A stretch of 22,475 nt of DNA from Pseudomonadota bacterium (lineage in GTDB: Bacteria > Pseudomonadota > Alphaproteobacteria > Rhizobiales > Xanthobacteraceae), in NCBI GenBank assembly GCA_023435725.1, contig JAEYRD010000138.1:1-22475 (forward strand), written 5' to 3'. Below are positions 21,832-22,475 of this stretch, piece by piece (the stretch's first letter is position 1; every line of letters begins with the position of its first letter). The notes below the pieces were generated by a model, which was not told the DNA's origin, did no database searches, and worked only from the letters and a program-made list of their open reading frames with translations. Position numbers and translations under genes: made by a program.

Positions 21832-22475
21832 ATGACCGAACAGACGCTCGCAGCGCCCATCGACGATCAGGAACGCCAACGCGGCTTTACGCGCTACCAG
21901 TCGCTCCTCATCGCGCTGCTCGCGTTCACGCAGTTCACCATCATTCTCGATTTCATCATCATGTCGCCGCTCGGCGCCATCCTGATGCCCTCGCTCGACA
22001 TCACGGCCGGACAGTTCGGCGTGGCGGTTTCGGCCTACGCGTTCAGCGCGGGGATTTCAGGTATCCTGGCGGCCGGCTTTGCCGATCGCTTCGATCGCAA
22101 GCGCCTCTTGCTGTTCTTCTATGTCGGCTTCACGCTCGGAACCATGCTCTGCGCCGCGGCGCAGAATTACCATGTGCTGCTGCTCGGCAGGATCGTGACC
22201 GGATTGTTCGGCGGCGTGATCGGCTCGATCGTGCTCGCCATCGTCACCGACCTGTTCCCGCTGCATCAGCGCGGCCGCGTGATGGGATTCATCCAGACGG
22301 CGTTCGCCGCGAGCCAGGTGCTCGGCATTCCGGCCGGGCTGTTTCTCGCCAATCACTGGAGCTGGCATTTCTGCTTCGTTGCGATCGTCGGCGTGTCGAT
22401 CGTGGCGATCGCCGTCATCGCCCTGGCAATGGAGCCGGTCGACGCGCATCTGCGACTGAAGCAGGACAAGAACCC
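21832..22475 (+). CDS. MFS transporter (5' part, runs off window)
   Basis: The visible 214 residues are the N-terminal half of a major facilitator superfamily proton-driven transporter, probably the DHA1 drug/sugar efflux type. A short cytoplasmic start (TEQTLAAPIDDQERQRGF) is followed by about six membrane segments. The conserved motif A between segments 2 and 3 reads AAGFADRFDRKRLLLF, and GRIVTGLFGGVIGSIVLA is the usual segment-4 sequence. The ATG at 21832 has AGGTG four bases upstream; GTG codons at 21818 and 21827 are weaker alternatives. The substrate cannot be told. It is divergent from the UbiA fusion and the 3' end is missing only because of the window edge. Confidence 0.93.
   Translation, partial: MTEQTLAAPIDDQERQRGFTRYQSLLIALLAFTQFTIILDFIIMSPLGAILMPSLDITAGQFGVAVSAYAFSAGISGILAAGFADRFDRKRLLLFFYVGFTLGTMLCAAAQNYHVLLLGRIVTGLFGGVIGSIVLAIVTDLFPLHQRGRVMGFIQTAFAASQVLGIPAGLFLANHWSWHFCFVAIVGVSIVAIAVIALAMEPVDAHLRLKQDKN

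Overview
The window is GC-rich chromosomal DNA from an alphaproteobacterium, most probably Bradyrhizobium or a close relative (Nitrobacteraceae). This rests on gene content and order (aroA-cmk-rpsA; lptC-lptA-lptB-rpoN-hpf-ptsN; hsp20 next to a DUF1150 gene), on a ROSE-like RNA thermometer ahead of an hsp20 gene, and on intergenic palindromes that I recognise from that group. No species name can be proved from sequence alone.

Left part (1-4800). On the minus strand, aroA, a nucleotidyltransferase-fold gene, a small unknown gene, cmk and (cut by the window edge) rpsA are packed as a likely operon. The nucleotidyltransferase/unknown pair sits inside an otherwise standard essential-gene block and resembles a toxin-antitoxin-like couple; it is the best candidate here for something little described. 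A TIGR02300 acidic protein is divergent from aroA.

Middle left (4801-7930). A tRNA-Ala(GGC) gene is followed by two hairpins of identical architecture and a small GIY-YIG gene. A peroxide-stress pair follows: ohrR (minus) and ohr (plus) are divergent around AATTG-type operators. A CoA-transferase family III gene and a palindromic intergenic repeat come next.

Middle (8091-13403). A Pho-box-like direct repeat precedes ugpB-ugpA-ugpE-ugpC, a complete sn-glycerol-3-phosphate ABC importer, which suggests control by phosphate starvation. A nested inverted repeat separates this operon from an hsp20-DUF1150 pair. That pair is preceded by a sigma-32-like promoter and a ROSE-type hairpin that sequesters the ribosome binding site. 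A strong terminator closes the block.

Right part (13422-22475). On the minus strand lie lptC-lptA (overlapping), lptB, rpoN, hpf and ptsN, the conserved cluster linking LPS export, sigma-54, ribosome hibernation and the nitrogen PTS. Upstream are a short RNase D and a HAD-UbiA fusion prenyltransferase. A divergent MFS transporter runs off the right edge. I saw no insertion sequence, prophage, rRNA or CRISPR array. Most long opposite-strand open frames are shadows caused by high GC at third codon positions.
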